Assembly: GCA_963797535.1 (NCBI GenBank)
Contig: CAWCPQ010000001.1
Span: 2,728,001-2,792,000 of the forward strand
Reading direction: 5' to 3'
DNA from: JAWWOL01 sp963797535
GTDB taxonomy: Bacteria; Actinomycetota; Actinomycetes; JAWWOL01
Length of the DNA stretch: 64,000 nt
Position 1 is the first letter of the stretch; every line of letters begins with the position of its first letter. Shown one piece after another: positions 27,593 through 36,576 of this stretch. A program made the translations under genes and the position numbers. The notes beneath the pieces are model-generated. The model saw only the letters and a program-made list of their open reading frames with translations, searched no databases and was not told the origin of the DNA.

Positions 27593-29225
27593 TCAGTCGG
27601 TGGACGCGACCAGAGGTTCGAGCAGCACGGACGGGTGCTGGCGCTGGACCCAGGCCAGCCGCCACTTGTCCGGGAACAGCACCAGCAGTGCCTCGTCGAC
27701 GACCCTGGTGAGCACCTCGATGCCACTGATGGTGCGCAAGCGTGACGGCACTCGCCTCGTCCGTGCGCATCGCCATCGAGAAGCCGAGCTGGTCGAGCAC
27801 CGCCTCGGCGCCGAACTCCTCGGCCAGTCGGTGCGTGACCACCTCGAACTGCATGGGACCGACAGCAGCGAGTACGGGAGTCGCCTCGCCTCGGAAGTCC
27901 GAGCGCAGCACCTGGACGACGCCCTCCTCGGCGAGCTGGGCGACGCCGCGGCGGAACTGCTTGAACCGGCCGAAGTCCTTGGCCCGTACGGCGGCGAAGT
28001 GCTCGGGGGCGAACGACGGGATCGGCGGGTAGCGCACCGGCTTGCCCTGGAACAGGGTGTCGCCCACCCGCAGCGCGCCGGTGTTGACCAGGCCGACCAC
28101 GTCGCCGGGGTAGGCGAGGTCGAGCGTGGTGCGCTGCTGGCCGAACGCCGCGTGGGCGTACTTGGTCGCGAACGGCTTGCCGCTCTCGGCGTGGGTCGCG
28201 ACCATGCCGCGCTCGAACCGGCCGGAGCAGACCCGCACGAACGCGATCCGGTCGCGGTGGGCGCGGTCCATGTTGGCCTGCACCTTGAACACGAAACCGG
28301 AGAAGTCATCCGCGATCTCGCGCGGCTGGCCGTCGACGTCGGGGCGGGCCTCGGGAGCCGGCGCCAGCTCGAGCAGGGTGTCGAGCAGCAGCTTGACGCC
28401 GAAGTTGGACAGCGCGGAGCCGAACAGCACCGGCGTCGACGTGCCGGCGCGGTAGGTCTCCGGGTCGAAGTCGGCCTCGATCGCATCGAGCAGGCCAAGC
28501 TCCTCCTGGGCGACGTCCCACGAGGCGCCTTCCTTGGCCTCGGCACGCTCGGCGGTCATGACCTCCTCGGGCGCCGCGGTCGAACCGCCGGCCGTACGGG
28601 TGAAGGAGATGTAGTGACCGGCCCGACGGTCGACGACGCCGCGGAAGTCACCGGCGATGCCGACCGGCCAGGTCAGCGGGGTCGGCCGCAGCCCGATCGC
28701 CTGCTCGATCTCGTCCAGCAGCTCGAACGGCTCCCTGCCCGGCCGGTCCCACTTGTTGACGAACGTGATGATCGGTACGCCACGGTCGCGGCAGACGGCG
28801 AACAGCTTGAGCGTCTGCGGCTCGAGGCCCTTGGCCGCGTCGAGCAGCATCACCGCGGCGTCGACAGCCGCGAGCACCCGGTAGGTGTCCTCGGAGAAGT
28901 CGGCGTGGCCGGGGGTGTCGAGCAAGTTGACCACGGCGTCGCGATAGCTGAACTGCAGCACCGCCGACGTGATGGAGATGCCGCGGTCGCGCTCCATCGC
29001 CATCCAGTCGGACGTGACGCCGCGCCTGGAGCCCTTGCCGTGGACAGCGCCGGCCTCGCTGATCACCTGCGCGTGCAGCGCGAGGGCCTCGGTCAGCGTC
29101 GACTTGCCTGCGTCCGGGTGGCTGATGACGGCGAACGTGCGCCGGCGTGCCGCCTCCGACGTCACCTCGGCCGCCAGCTTGGCGGAGGTCGCGGCCTGGG
29201 TGGGCACGACGGTGCTCTCGCTCAT
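27593..29225 (-). pseudogene. prfC: peptide chain release factor 3, C-terminus displaced by a +1 frameshift
   Basis: RF3 is the GTPase that recycles RF1/RF2 from terminating ribosomes. From ATG 29225 the G motifs are intact: SHPDAGKST, the switch region near RDRGISITSAVLQF, DTPGHADFSEDTYR and NKWDRPGREP. The frame is correct to TDEASAVTL; then one extra base near 27740 puts the true end in the next frame, reading RTISGIEVLTRVVDEALLVL and ending KWRLAWVQRQHPSVLLEPLV with stop at 27593. Uncorrected, the protein ends in an Arg/Gly/Ala-rich tail to 27588. RF3 is dispensable in many bacteria, but a sequence error is the simpler reading. About 543 residues when repaired. Confidence 0.9.
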
Positions 29226-29337
29226 GCCCAACCACCACCCTGTCCCGTACCCGCACGTCGATCCGCCGACTGTCCAGTGTACGGATAGGGTCAGCGGGAC
29301 CGGGTCGGCTCGGATCGACCTGACCGAGGGGGGTCCG

Positions 29338-29562
29338 TTGCCCAGACAGCCGATCTATACCGCCGACCGCCGTCCCTACCGCGAAGGCAGGGCCGAGCTG
29401 GCGGCGTACATCCTCACCGTGCTGCTGCTGATCAGCCTCGGCATCATCTTCACCAGCGTGGTGCTCAACTGGATCATCGGGCCGACTCTCTCCGTCATCT
29501 TCGTCGTGGTGCTGACCCCGCTGTGCCGGTGGGTCGACCGGCGGCTCAAGGCCCGCCCATGA
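29338..29562 (+). CDS. small membrane protein
   Basis: A 74-residue protein starting at TTG 29338, preceded by GAGGGGGG at ideal spacing. Residues 24-45 (LAAYILTVLLLISLGIIFTS) and 48-65 (LNWIIGPTLSVIFVVVLTP) form two membrane helices; the C-terminus is basic (CRWVDRRLKARP). Its stop overlaps the start of the next gene (ATGA), so the two are co-translated. No family recognised. Confidence 0.7.
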   Translation: MPRQPIYTADRRPYREGRAELAAYILTVLLLISLGIIFTSVVLNWIIGPTLSVIFVVVLTPLCRWVDRRLKARP

Positions 29563-30434
29563 GCTGGGCCGCCCACGAGCTCGAAAGCTACTTCCTGCAA
29601 AAGCACGTCAAGCTGCGCGTCTCCTACCTCGCCGTGCTGCTGGGCTGTCTGGCGCCGGACTTCACCAAGTTCCCGGTGTACGGGATCGACGTCGGGCCGA
29701 TCCACATCCACGCCGCCAAGCACCCGTACGAGTACCACCGCGGCTGGCCGGGCGTCGGCCCCACGCACTCGCTGATGTTCGGCGTGTTCTTGTTCACGAT
29801 GGTGCTGTGGATCACCCGCAGCCGCGAGTGGGCGCTCGGCCTGCTGATCGGCCAGTGGGCCCACGTGCTCACCGACATCTGCGACAGCGTCGGCACGATG
29901 GTGATGTTCCCGTTCACGACGCAGCACTACACGATCGGGATGTGGGCTTACGCTGCCCAGCAAGGAAAGTACGGCGACGCGGCCGCCTACTACTCCAGCC
30001 TCGGCGGGGTCTGGGACGCGTTCTGGATCGTGATGGTCCTCACCGGCTTCCAGGTCATCAGCGGCCGTTACTTCTTCACCCACGTCGTGCCCAACGACAG
30101 GGTGTGGGCCTGGCTGCGACGCCGCTTCCACCTGCGGGACGTGACGCTGCTCGCGATGTACCGCGCGTTCTTCCTGTACGGCACCTGCCGCGTCATCGCC
30201 TGGTTCACCTGGTCCCGCCTCGTACGGCATGCCCCGCTGGACTGGTCGTGGGGTGGCCCGTTCTGGGTGAAAAAGGTGGTGCTGCCGCACGAGGCCCGGA
30301 TGACGCTGCTCCTCAACACCGCCCGCGGCATCGCCCTGTTCACCGTTGCCATGTGGCTGCTGTGGATCGTCCTCGGCCGAAGACTCTGGGCTAGGGGGCT
30401 GGACCTCCCCGACCCGGCGCCGCTGCCCGACTGA
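29559..30434 (+). CDS. YdjM-like membrane-bound metal-dependent hydrolase family protein
   Basis: A 291-residue membrane protein resembling the DUF457/YdjM group named metal-dependent hydrolase. Potential metal ligands are His/Asp in SWAAHELESYF, LLGCLAPDFTKF, RGWPGVGPTHSLMFG and QWAHVLTDICD, which fall in or near helices. About five to six hydrophobic segments are visible, the last being GIALFTVAMWLLWIVLG. ATG 29559 overlaps the upstream small membrane protein stop. Enzymatic activity is not established for this family. Confidence 0.8.
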   Translation: MSWAAHELESYFLQKHVKLRVSYLAVLLGCLAPDFTKFPVYGIDVGPIHIHAAKHPYEYHRGWPGVGPTHSLMFGVFLFTMVLWITRSREWALGLLIGQWAHVLTDICDSVGTMVMFPFTTQHYTIGMWAYAAQQGKYGDAAAYYSSLGGVWDAFWIVMVLTGFQVISGRYFFTHVVPNDRVWAWLRRRFHLRDVTLLAMYRAFFLYGTCRVIAWFTWSRLVRHAPLDWSWGGPFWVKKVVLPHEARMTLLLNTARGIALFTVAMWLLWIVLGRRLWARGLDLPDPAPLPD

Positions 30435-30446
30435 CCGGCGAGTGCG

Positions 30447-31859
30447 TCAGCCCATCAGTCGGGCGACGGCTCGCATCTTGTTCGCGGCGTCGAGCGCCGC
30501 GACCTTGAACGCCTCGGACAGCGTCGGGTAGTTGAACACCGTGTCGACGAGGTGGTCGACCGTGCCGTTGCAGGTCATGATCGCCTGGCCGATGTGCACG
30601 AGCTCGGTCGCGGCCGACCCGAACAGGTGAACGCCCAGCAGCTGGCGGGTCTGGGTGGAGACCAGCAGCTTGAGCATCCCGTACGAGTCACCGACGATCT
30701 GCCCTCGTGCCAGCTCGCGGTAGCGGGAAATGCCGACCTCGTAAGGGATCGAGGACTTGGTGAGCTCGTCCTCGGTCTGCCCGCAGTAGGAGATCTCGGG
30801 CACGGTGTAGATGCCGATCGGCTGCAGGGCGAGCAGCGAGTTGACCGGCTCGCCGCAGGCGGAGTAGGCCGCGAGCCGGCCTTGCTCCATCGACGTCGAC
30901 GCGAGCGCCGGGAAACCGATCACGTCACCCACGGCGTAGATGTGGTCGACCTCGGTACGGAAGTCCGGGCCGACCTTGATCCGGCCGCGGTCGTCAGCGG
31001 ACAGCCCGACGTTGTCCAGGTCAAGGGACTCGGTCGTGCCCTGGCGGCCGGCGGAGTACATCACGGTGTCCGCCGGGATCCGCTTGCCCGAGGCCAGCGT
31101 CGTGACGGTGCCGCGCTCGACCGCCTCAACCTTGGCGACGGTCTCGCCGAACCGGAACGTCACCGACAGGTCGCGCAGGTGGAACTTCAGCGCCTCGACG
31201 ATCTCGGAGTCGCAGAACTCGAGCATCTGGTCGCGACGCTCGACGATGGTCACCCGGGTGCCGAGTGCCGCGAACATCGACGCGTACTCCACCCCGATGA
31301 CACCTGCCCCGACCACGAGCATCGAGGCCGGGACGGCCTCCAGGCTCAGGATGCCGTCGGAGTCGACGATCCGCTGACCGTCGAACTCCACCTCGGCGGG
31401 CCGCGCGGGCCGGGTGCCGGTGGCGATCACGAACTTCTCCGCTGTGACCGTGCGCTCCCCCGAGCCGTCCGCCGCGGCGATGGCAACCGTGTGGGGGTCG
31501 ACGAAGCGGCCGGTGCCCTGCAGCAGGGCGACGTGGTTGCGCATCAGCTGGCTGCGGACGATCTCGATCTCGCGGCCGATCACGTGCTGGGTGCGCGAGA
31601 GCAGGTCCTGGATCGTGATGTCGTCCTTGACCCGGTAGTTCTGACCGTAAAGGTCGCGCATGTTCAGGCCGGTCAGGTAGACGACCGCCTCTCGCAGCGT
31701 CTTGGACGGGATCGTGCCGGTGTTGATGCAGACGCCGCCGATCATGTTGCGGCGCTCCACCACGGCGGCACGCCGGCCGAGCTTGGCGGCGGCGATCGCG
31801 GCCTTCTGCCCGCCGGGACCCGAACCGAGCACCAGCAGGTCGTAGTCGTACGTCGTCAT
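30447..31859 (-). CDS. sthA: soluble pyridine nucleotide transhydrogenase
   Basis: A 470-residue FAD enzyme that exchanges hydride between NADPH and NAD+. FAD is bound by LVLGSGPGGQKAAI, NAD(P) by MLVVGAGVIGVEYASMFAAL, and DHIYAVGDVIG is the second FAD motif. The disulfide region reads GGVCINTGTIPSKT: Cys is followed five residues later by Thr instead of Cys, the known sign of SthA rather than lipoamide dehydrogenase or mercuric reductase. GGGGAG six bases before ATG 31859 fixes the start. Convergent with the YdjM-like gene. Confidence 0.94.
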   Translation of the reverse strand: MTTYDYDLLVLGSGPGGQKAAIAAAKLGRRAAVVERRNMIGGVCINTGTIPSKTLREAVVYLTGLNMRDLYGQNYRVKDDITIQDLLSRTQHVIGREIEIVRSQLMRNHVALLQGTGRFVDPHTVAIAAADGSGERTVTAEKFVIATGTRPARPAEVEFDGQRIVDSDGILSLEAVPASMLVVGAGVIGVEYASMFAALGTRVTIVERRDQMLEFCDSEIVEALKFHLRDLSVTFRFGETVAKVEAVERGTVTTLASGKRIPADTVMYSAGRQGTTESLDLDNVGLSADDRGRIKVGPDFRTEVDHIYAVGDVIGFPALASTSMEQGRLAAYSACGEPVNSLLALQPIGIYTVPEISYCGQTEDELTKSSIPYEVGISRYRELARGQIVGDSYGMLKLLVSTQTRQLLGVHLFGSAATELVHIGQAIMTCNGTVDHLVDTVFNYPTLSEAFKVAALDAANKMRAVARLMG

Positions 31860-31953
31860 CTGGCTCCCCTGTCGCGGAGGTACCAACACTGCCAGTCCGT
31901 ACGCCAATAGCAAGTGCACGCTCAGGTCCCCGCCGGAGACGACTCCGACTGTT

Positions 31954-33228
31954 ATGGTCCCGCTCGTGCTCAAAGTCCGGATCTGCCTTGCTGTGCTGCT
32001 CGCGAGCGGCTGCGGGCTCGTCGGTTCCGGGGGCACGGCAGCGCCGCCAGTACACAGTCCCGGAGCGGCCAGCACCGCCACCCACAAGCCGGCTGCCAAG
32101 CACCACCACCCGCCCACATCGACAAAGGCCACAAAGGGTCACGCCGCCAAGGCGCACACCGCAAAACCCACGGCCGCCCCACCGACCAAGCCCGCCCCGA
32201 AACCGGGCACCCCGTCGGACACCCTCCGGCTCAACCAGGTGCACCGGATCACCGGCGCCATCTCGCCGAAGTCGGTCACGGCGAGTGACCACGGCTTGGT
32301 GTTCGCGCAGAACATGATGTACCGCCACAGCATCACGGTGTACGGCAGCGACGGCCACCTGGTCGCGACCATCCCGGACTCGGTCAACCTCTCCGACTTC
32401 GGCGTCACCGGCCACCCCGGCATCAGCCGGGGCGCGCCCGTCGAGGCTGCGTTCTCCAAGGACGGCAAGTACGCGTACGTCTCCAACTACTCGATGTACG
32501 GCACCGGCTTCGGGCCGGAGGGCCACGACAAGTGCACGCCGGCGTCCGCGGCAGCGCTGGGCGTCTCCCCGAGCTACGTCTACCGGGTCAACGTCGCCAC
32601 GCTCAAGATCGACAAGGTCCTCCAGGTCGACCGGGTGCCGAAGTACGTCGCCGTCACGCCTGACGGCAAGCAGCTGCTGGTCACCAACTGGTGCTCTTAC
32701 ACCCTGGACGTCATCGACTTGGCGGGCTGGAAGGTGCTCAAGGAGATCCCGATCGGCGCCTACCCGCGGGGCATCGCGGTCTCCCCCGACTCGAAAACGG
32801 CCTACGTCGCCGTCATGGGCAGCACGCACATCGCGGTGGTCAAGCTGAAGACCTTCGCCATCGCCGGGACGGTGACCGTGGGCGTCTCCCCACGGCACGT
32901 CGTGATCTCACCGGACGGGCACTACGTCTACGCGACGCTCAACGCCGGCGGCGGCATCGTGAAGGTGGACACGCGCAACCTGCAGGTGGTGGCCCGCGCG
33001 GCGACCGGCGTGCAGCCCCGAAGCATGGCGATCTCGCACGACGGCCGCTCGCTCTACGTCGTCAACTACAAGTCCAACACCGTCTCGAAGGTTCGGGCGT
33101 CGGACCTCCTCGTGCTGCAGACCATTCCGACCGGCGTCAACCCGATCGGCATCAGCGCCGACCCGGTCACCGGCAACGTCTGGGTCGCCGTCTACACCGG
33201 GCAGATCCTGGTCTTCGAAGATCACTGA
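31954..33228 (+). CDS. YVTN-type beta-propeller lipoprotein
   Basis: A 424-residue secreted protein. The signal peptide ends LLASGCG, a probable lipobox. A ~60-residue linker rich in His, Lys, Pro, Ala and Thr follows (THKPAAKHHHPPTSTKATKG). The rest is a seven-bladed-like propeller of YVTN repeats, seen as VPKYVAVTPDGKQLLVTNW, YPRGIAVSPDSKTAYVAVMG, SPRHVVISPDGHYVYATLN, QPRSMAISHDGRSLYVVNYK and NPIGISADPVTGNVWVAVY. Such propellers bind partners or ligands; the His-rich linker could bind metal. ATG 31954 is used; a start a few codons later is possible. Confidence 0.87.
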   Translation: MVPLVLKVRICLAVLLASGCGLVGSGGTAAPPVHSPGAASTATHKPAAKHHHPPTSTKATKGHAAKAHTAKPTAAPPTKPAPKPGTPSDTLRLNQVHRITGAISPKSVTASDHGLVFAQNMMYRHSITVYGSDGHLVATIPDSVNLSDFGVTGHPGISRGAPVEAAFSKDGKYAYVSNYSMYGTGFGPEGHDKCTPASAAALGVSPSYVYRVNVATLKIDKVLQVDRVPKYVAVTPDGKQLLVTNWCSYTLDVIDLAGWKVLKEIPIGAYPRGIAVSPDSKTAYVAVMGSTHIAVVKLKTFAIAGTVTVGVSPRHVVISPDGHYVYATLNAGGGIVKVDTRNLQVVARAATGVQPRSMAISHDGRSLYVVNYKSNTVSKVRASDLLVLQTIPTGVNPIGISADPVTGNVWVAVYTGQILVFEDH

Positions 33229-33246
33229 GCCCCATGCTCACGGGGC
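33229..33246. terminator. short hairpin after the propeller gene
   Basis: GCCCC and GGGGC arms with an eight-base loop immediately follow the stop codon and precede the convergent gene end at 33261. Candidate bidirectional terminator without a U-tract. Confidence 0.4.
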
Positions 33247-33260
33247 GGGTCCCTGGCTAC

Positions 33261-33893
33261 TCAGCAGCCCACCGGCTTGACCTGCGTGAGGACGTTGTCC
33301 ACCGAGTTGATGTACCAGGTCGCGGCCGTCTTCGAGCTGACGCCGGTGACGCAGAAGCTGTCGTTGGTCATGGAGGTGGTGAAGACAACCACCGTGACCA
33401 AAGAATCGGGGGAGACGGTGAGGCCATCCGTGTACAGCGGGCTGCTCTTGTCGCCGCTCGACGTCGCCACATACCTGCCGTTGTTGTCGGTGGCATAGGA
33501 CTCCTCCGCGATGACGGCCGCCTTGAGATCGCCCTTCAGCAGCACCTCGGCCTGCTGCTGGGCCAGCGCACTTGCGCGACCCGGCTGTACCCCCGAGCCA
33601 TCGACGATCACGTGGGCCGGCGTCGCCGCGGGCGCCGACGGGTGGTGCATCGCGAAGTAGGTGGCACCGACGGCCAGCAGCGCTGTGACGACGACCGCCG
33701 CGATGACGCCGGACCACGGCAAGCCCGATGACGGGCTCGACTCCACCCTGTCGACAGTCGGGTTGGCATACGGGTTGGTCGGCGGCGCTGGCTGCTGGAC
33801 CGGCTGGGGGTAGCCGTACTGCTGGCCGTAGCCGTAGCCGGTTGGCGGCGGGTAGCCGTAGCTGCTGGGCGGCGGAGGTGGCGGATAGTCCAT
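33261..33893 (-). CDS. membrane protein with Pro/Tyr-rich N-terminus and pilin-like C-terminal domain
   Basis: A 210-residue protein. Residues 1-45 are Pro/Tyr/Gly/Gln-rich (DYPPPPPPSSYGYPPPTGYG), a cytoplasmic tail common in actinobacterial envelope proteins. A helix follows (WSGVIAAVVVTALLAVGATYF), then an outer domain with QQQAEVLLKGDLKAAVIAEE, SYATDNNGRYVA and two Cys (NDSFCVTG and KPVGC at the end). The pattern of a long helix then DNNGRY resembles type IV pilin-like folds, but no prepilin cleavage site is present. Function unknown. Confidence 0.75.
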   Translation of the reverse strand: MDYPPPPPPSSYGYPPPTGYGYGQQYGYPQPVQQPAPPTNPYANPTVDRVESSPSSGLPWSGVIAAVVVTALLAVGATYFAMHHPSAPAATPAHVIVDGSGVQPGRASALAQQQAEVLLKGDLKAAVIAEESYATDNNGRYVATSSGDKSSPLYTDGLTVSPDSLVTVVVFTTSMTNDSFCVTGVSSKTAATWYINSVDNVLTQVKPVGC

Positions 33894-33947
33894 ACCCGCC
33901 TATCGGGCCGCCCAGCGACGTACCTGAGCCGGGCGGCCCCGTACGAC

Positions 33948-34739
33948 CTACAGGCCGTTGGTCTTGAGCCAGTCCAGGACCGCGTGCGCGACCTCTGACC
34001 AGCCGCTGTCGATCGTGAGCGAGTGGCCGCGTCCCTCGAACTGCTTGAGCTCGGTGATCGCGGTCGACTTGCGGTACTGCTTGAACGTCGACCGGGTGAC
34101 CACGTCGGGCACGGTGTGGTCCTCGAGGCCGGAGATCAGTAGCAGCGGACCACGGGTGGCGTTGTCGGTCGCGATCTTGGCCTCGGAGTGCAGCGAGAAG
34201 TTGGCCGCCGCCGCCTGGAAAAGCGGCTTGGCCGGCGACGGGATGTTCCACTTCTCCCACAGATCGTCCGACTCCTCCTCGGACACCGCGTTGCCGAAGC
34301 CGTACCGGAACTCGGACTTGGTCAGCGAGACCGCCTTGTGCCTGTTGGTCGGGTTGCCGAGACCCGGCAGACCGGAACGCAGCTGGGCCAACGGCAGGGG
34401 CAGGACGCCCTTGATCTGCGCCGGGTCGATGGCAACGCCAGCGGCGCCGTAGCCCTCACCCAGCAACCGCTCGGCGAGCAGACCGCCGAAAGAGTGGCCG
34501 ATGATGATGGGCGGCGAGTCCAGGCCGTCGATGATGTGCGCGAAGTGCTCCGAGGCGTCGGCGATGCCGTAGTTGGCGACGTACTCCGGGTGCTCGCGGG
34601 CCTCGGCCACCGTGTCCGGCTCCCCCGGCCAGCCCGGTGCGATCGGCGCGTAGCCGGCCTCGGTGAACAGGTCGAGCCACGGGTTCCAGGAGGTCGCGTG
34701 GAGCCAAAGGCCGTGGATGAACAGGACAGGCGTGGGCAT
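33948..34739 (-). CDS. alpha/beta hydrolase
   Basis: A 263-residue serine hydrolase. LFIHGLWLHATSWNPW holds the oxyanion loop, GHSFGG the nucleophile Ser83, LISGLEDHTVPD the acid, and FEGRGHSLTID the catalytic His. The lid region (about 115-185) is helical and acidic (FGNAVSEEESDDLWEKW). No signal peptide. ATG 34739 follows GAAGGGA by about eight bases. Esterase or lactonase-type activity is likely; substrate unknown. Confidence 0.9.
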   Translation of the reverse strand: MPTPVLFIHGLWLHATSWNPWLDLFTEAGYAPIAPGWPGEPDTVAEAREHPEYVANYGIADASEHFAHIIDGLDSPPIIIGHSFGGLLAERLLGEGYGAAGVAIDPAQIKGVLPLPLAQLRSGLPGLGNPTNRHKAVSLTKSEFRYGFGNAVSEEESDDLWEKWNIPSPAKPLFQAAAANFSLHSEAKIATDNATRGPLLLISGLEDHTVPDVVTRSTFKQYRKSTAITELKQFEGRGHSLTIDSGWSEVAHAVLDWLKTNGL

Positions 34740-34926
34740 GGACTGGTCCCTTCTCGTACGGATTGCCTCACTCGCGGTGAGAGCGTTCTCTTAACAATCT
34801 CGCCTTTGGGGTACCCCTGTCCATACGCCATCGGTGAACGCTTGACCTCGGTCCCGCGCGCGCATCCCGACCCGACTAGGGAAGGATGGCGTCGGCACCC
34901 CATGCCCGTACCGCCGAGGAGCTCCC

Positions 34927-36576
34927 ATGGCAGTCCACCCGCGCGCCGGCCTCCGCGCCACCCGCGACGACCTGGTCGACCTCTCGCACCTGGTCACGAG
35001 CTACTACAGCGAGCATCCCGACCCGTCCGTGCCCGAGCAGCAGGTCAGCTTTGGCACGTCGGGACACCGCGGCTCGTCGTTGAACATCGCCTTCAACGAG
35101 GACCACATCGTGGCGACCAGCCAGGCGATCTGCGAGTACCGCGCGGCACAAGGCACCAACGGTCCGCTGTTTCTCGGCCGGGACACCCACGCGCTCAGCG
35201 AGCCGGCGACGATCAGCGCCCTCGAGGTCTTTGCCGCCAACGACGTGACGGTGCTGCTCGACAGCCGGGGCGGTTACACGCCCACACCTTCGCTGTCCCA
35301 CGCGATCCTCGCCTACAACCGGGGCCGTACGAGCAGCCTCGGCGACGGGGTCGTCGTCACCCCGTCGCACAACCCGCCGCCGGACGGCGGGTTCAAGTAC
35401 AACCCACCTAACGGCGGGCCGGCCGACACCGACGCCACCCGGTGGATCCAGGACCGGGCCAACGAGCTGCTCCGGGCCGGCCTCGCCGGAGTGCGCCGCA
35501 TCACGTACGCGCAGGCACTCGCACGGGAGACAACGCAGCGCTTCGACTTCCTCGACGCCTACGTCGCGGATCTCGCGCAGGTCATCGACCTCGACCCGGT
35601 CCGCGAGGCCGGCGTCACGATCGGGGCTGACCCGCTCGGCGGGGCCAGCGTCGCCTACTGGGGTGAGATCGGCTCGCGCTACGGCCTCGACCTGACCGTG
35701 GTCAACCCGTACGTCGACGCGACGTTCGGGTTCATGACCCTGGACTGGGACGGCAAGATCCGGATGGACTGCTCGTCGCCCTACGCGATGGCCTCGCTGG
35801 TCGCCGCCAAGGACTCGTACCAGATCGCGACCGGCAACGACACCGACGCCGACCGGCACGGCATCGTCACTCCCGACGCCGGCCTGATGAACCCCAACCA
35901 CTATCTGGCTGTTGCCATCTCCTACCTGTTCGCCCATCGACCCGCATGGCCTGCTGGTGCGGCAATCGGCAAGACGCTGGTGTCGTCGTCGATGATCGAC
36001 CGGGTGGCCGGAGAGCTCGACCGCACCCTGCTCGAGGTGCCCGTCGGCTTCAAGTGGTTCGTGCCGGGACTGCTCGACGGATCGGTCGGCTTCGGCGGAG
36101 AGGAGAGCGCCGGCGCGTCCTTCCTGCGCAAGGACGGCACGGTCTGGACCACCGACAAGGACGGCCTGATCCTCAACCTGCTGGCCGCCGAGATCCAGGC
36201 CGTCACCGGACGTTCACCGAGTGAGCACTACGCCGACCTGGTCGCCAAGTTCGGGGCCCCCGCCTACGCGCGCGTCGACGCACCCGCCAATCGTGAGCAA
36301 AAAGCCGTACTCGCAAAGCTTTCCCCGTCCCAGGTGACGGCCTCCTCGCTTGCCGGAGAACCCATCACCGGGGTGCTGACGGCAGCCCCCGGCAACGGGG
36401 CCGCCATTGGCGGGCTGAAGGTGACCACCGAGTCCGGTTGGTTCGCGGCCCGTCCGTCCGGCACGGAGGACGTCTACAAGATCTACGCAGAGTCCTTCCG
36501 CGGCCCGGATCACCTGGCGGAGCTGCAGACCGACGCACGAGAGCTTGTGTCACGAGCGCTGGGAGCAGCAACATGA
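34927..36576 (+). CDS. pgm: alpha-D-glucose phosphate-specific phosphoglucomutase
   Basis: A 549-residue enzyme interconverting glucose 1- and 6-phosphate for glycogen, trehalose and nucleotide-sugar supply. FGTSGHRGS opens domain 1, the phosphoserine is in VVVTPSHNPPPDGGFKYN, the metal loop is GNDTDADRHGI, the sugar loop GGEESAGASFLR and the phosphate loop RPSGTEDVYKIYAESF. Length matches bacterial Pgm. ATG 34927 has GAGGAG six bases upstream. It overlaps the glycosyltransferase start (ATGA), which suggests glucan or glycolipid synthesis. Confidence 0.96.
   Translation: MAVHPRAGLRATRDDLVDLSHLVTSYYSEHPDPSVPEQQVSFGTSGHRGSSLNIAFNEDHIVATSQAICEYRAAQGTNGPLFLGRDTHALSEPATISALEVFAANDVTVLLDSRGGYTPTPSLSHAILAYNRGRTSSLGDGVVVTPSHNPPPDGGFKYNPPNGGPADTDATRWIQDRANELLRAGLAGVRRITYAQALARETTQRFDFLDAYVADLAQVIDLDPVREAGVTIGADPLGGASVAYWGEIGSRYGLDLTVVNPYVDATFGFMTLDWDGKIRMDCSSPYAMASLVAAKDSYQIATGNDTDADRHGIVTPDAGLMNPNHYLAVAISYLFAHRPAWPAGAAIGKTLVSSSMIDRVAGELDRTLLEVPVGFKWFVPGLLDGSVGFGGEESAGASFLRKDGTVWTTDKDGLILNLLAAEIQAVTGRSPSEHYADLVAKFGAPAYARVDAPANREQKAVLAKLSPSQVTASSLAGEPITGVLTAAPGNGAAIGGLKVTTESGWFAARPSGTEDVYKIYAESFRGPDHLAELQTDARELVSRALGAAT

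Noticed and set aside
27450..29288. A 612-codon plus-strand frame opposite RF3
   Set aside because: Antisense to a conserved GTPase; the length results from high GC at third positions.
30431..30450. CTGAC/GTCAG hairpin between convergent genes
   Set aside because: Five-pair stem with ten-base loop is too weak to call a terminator.
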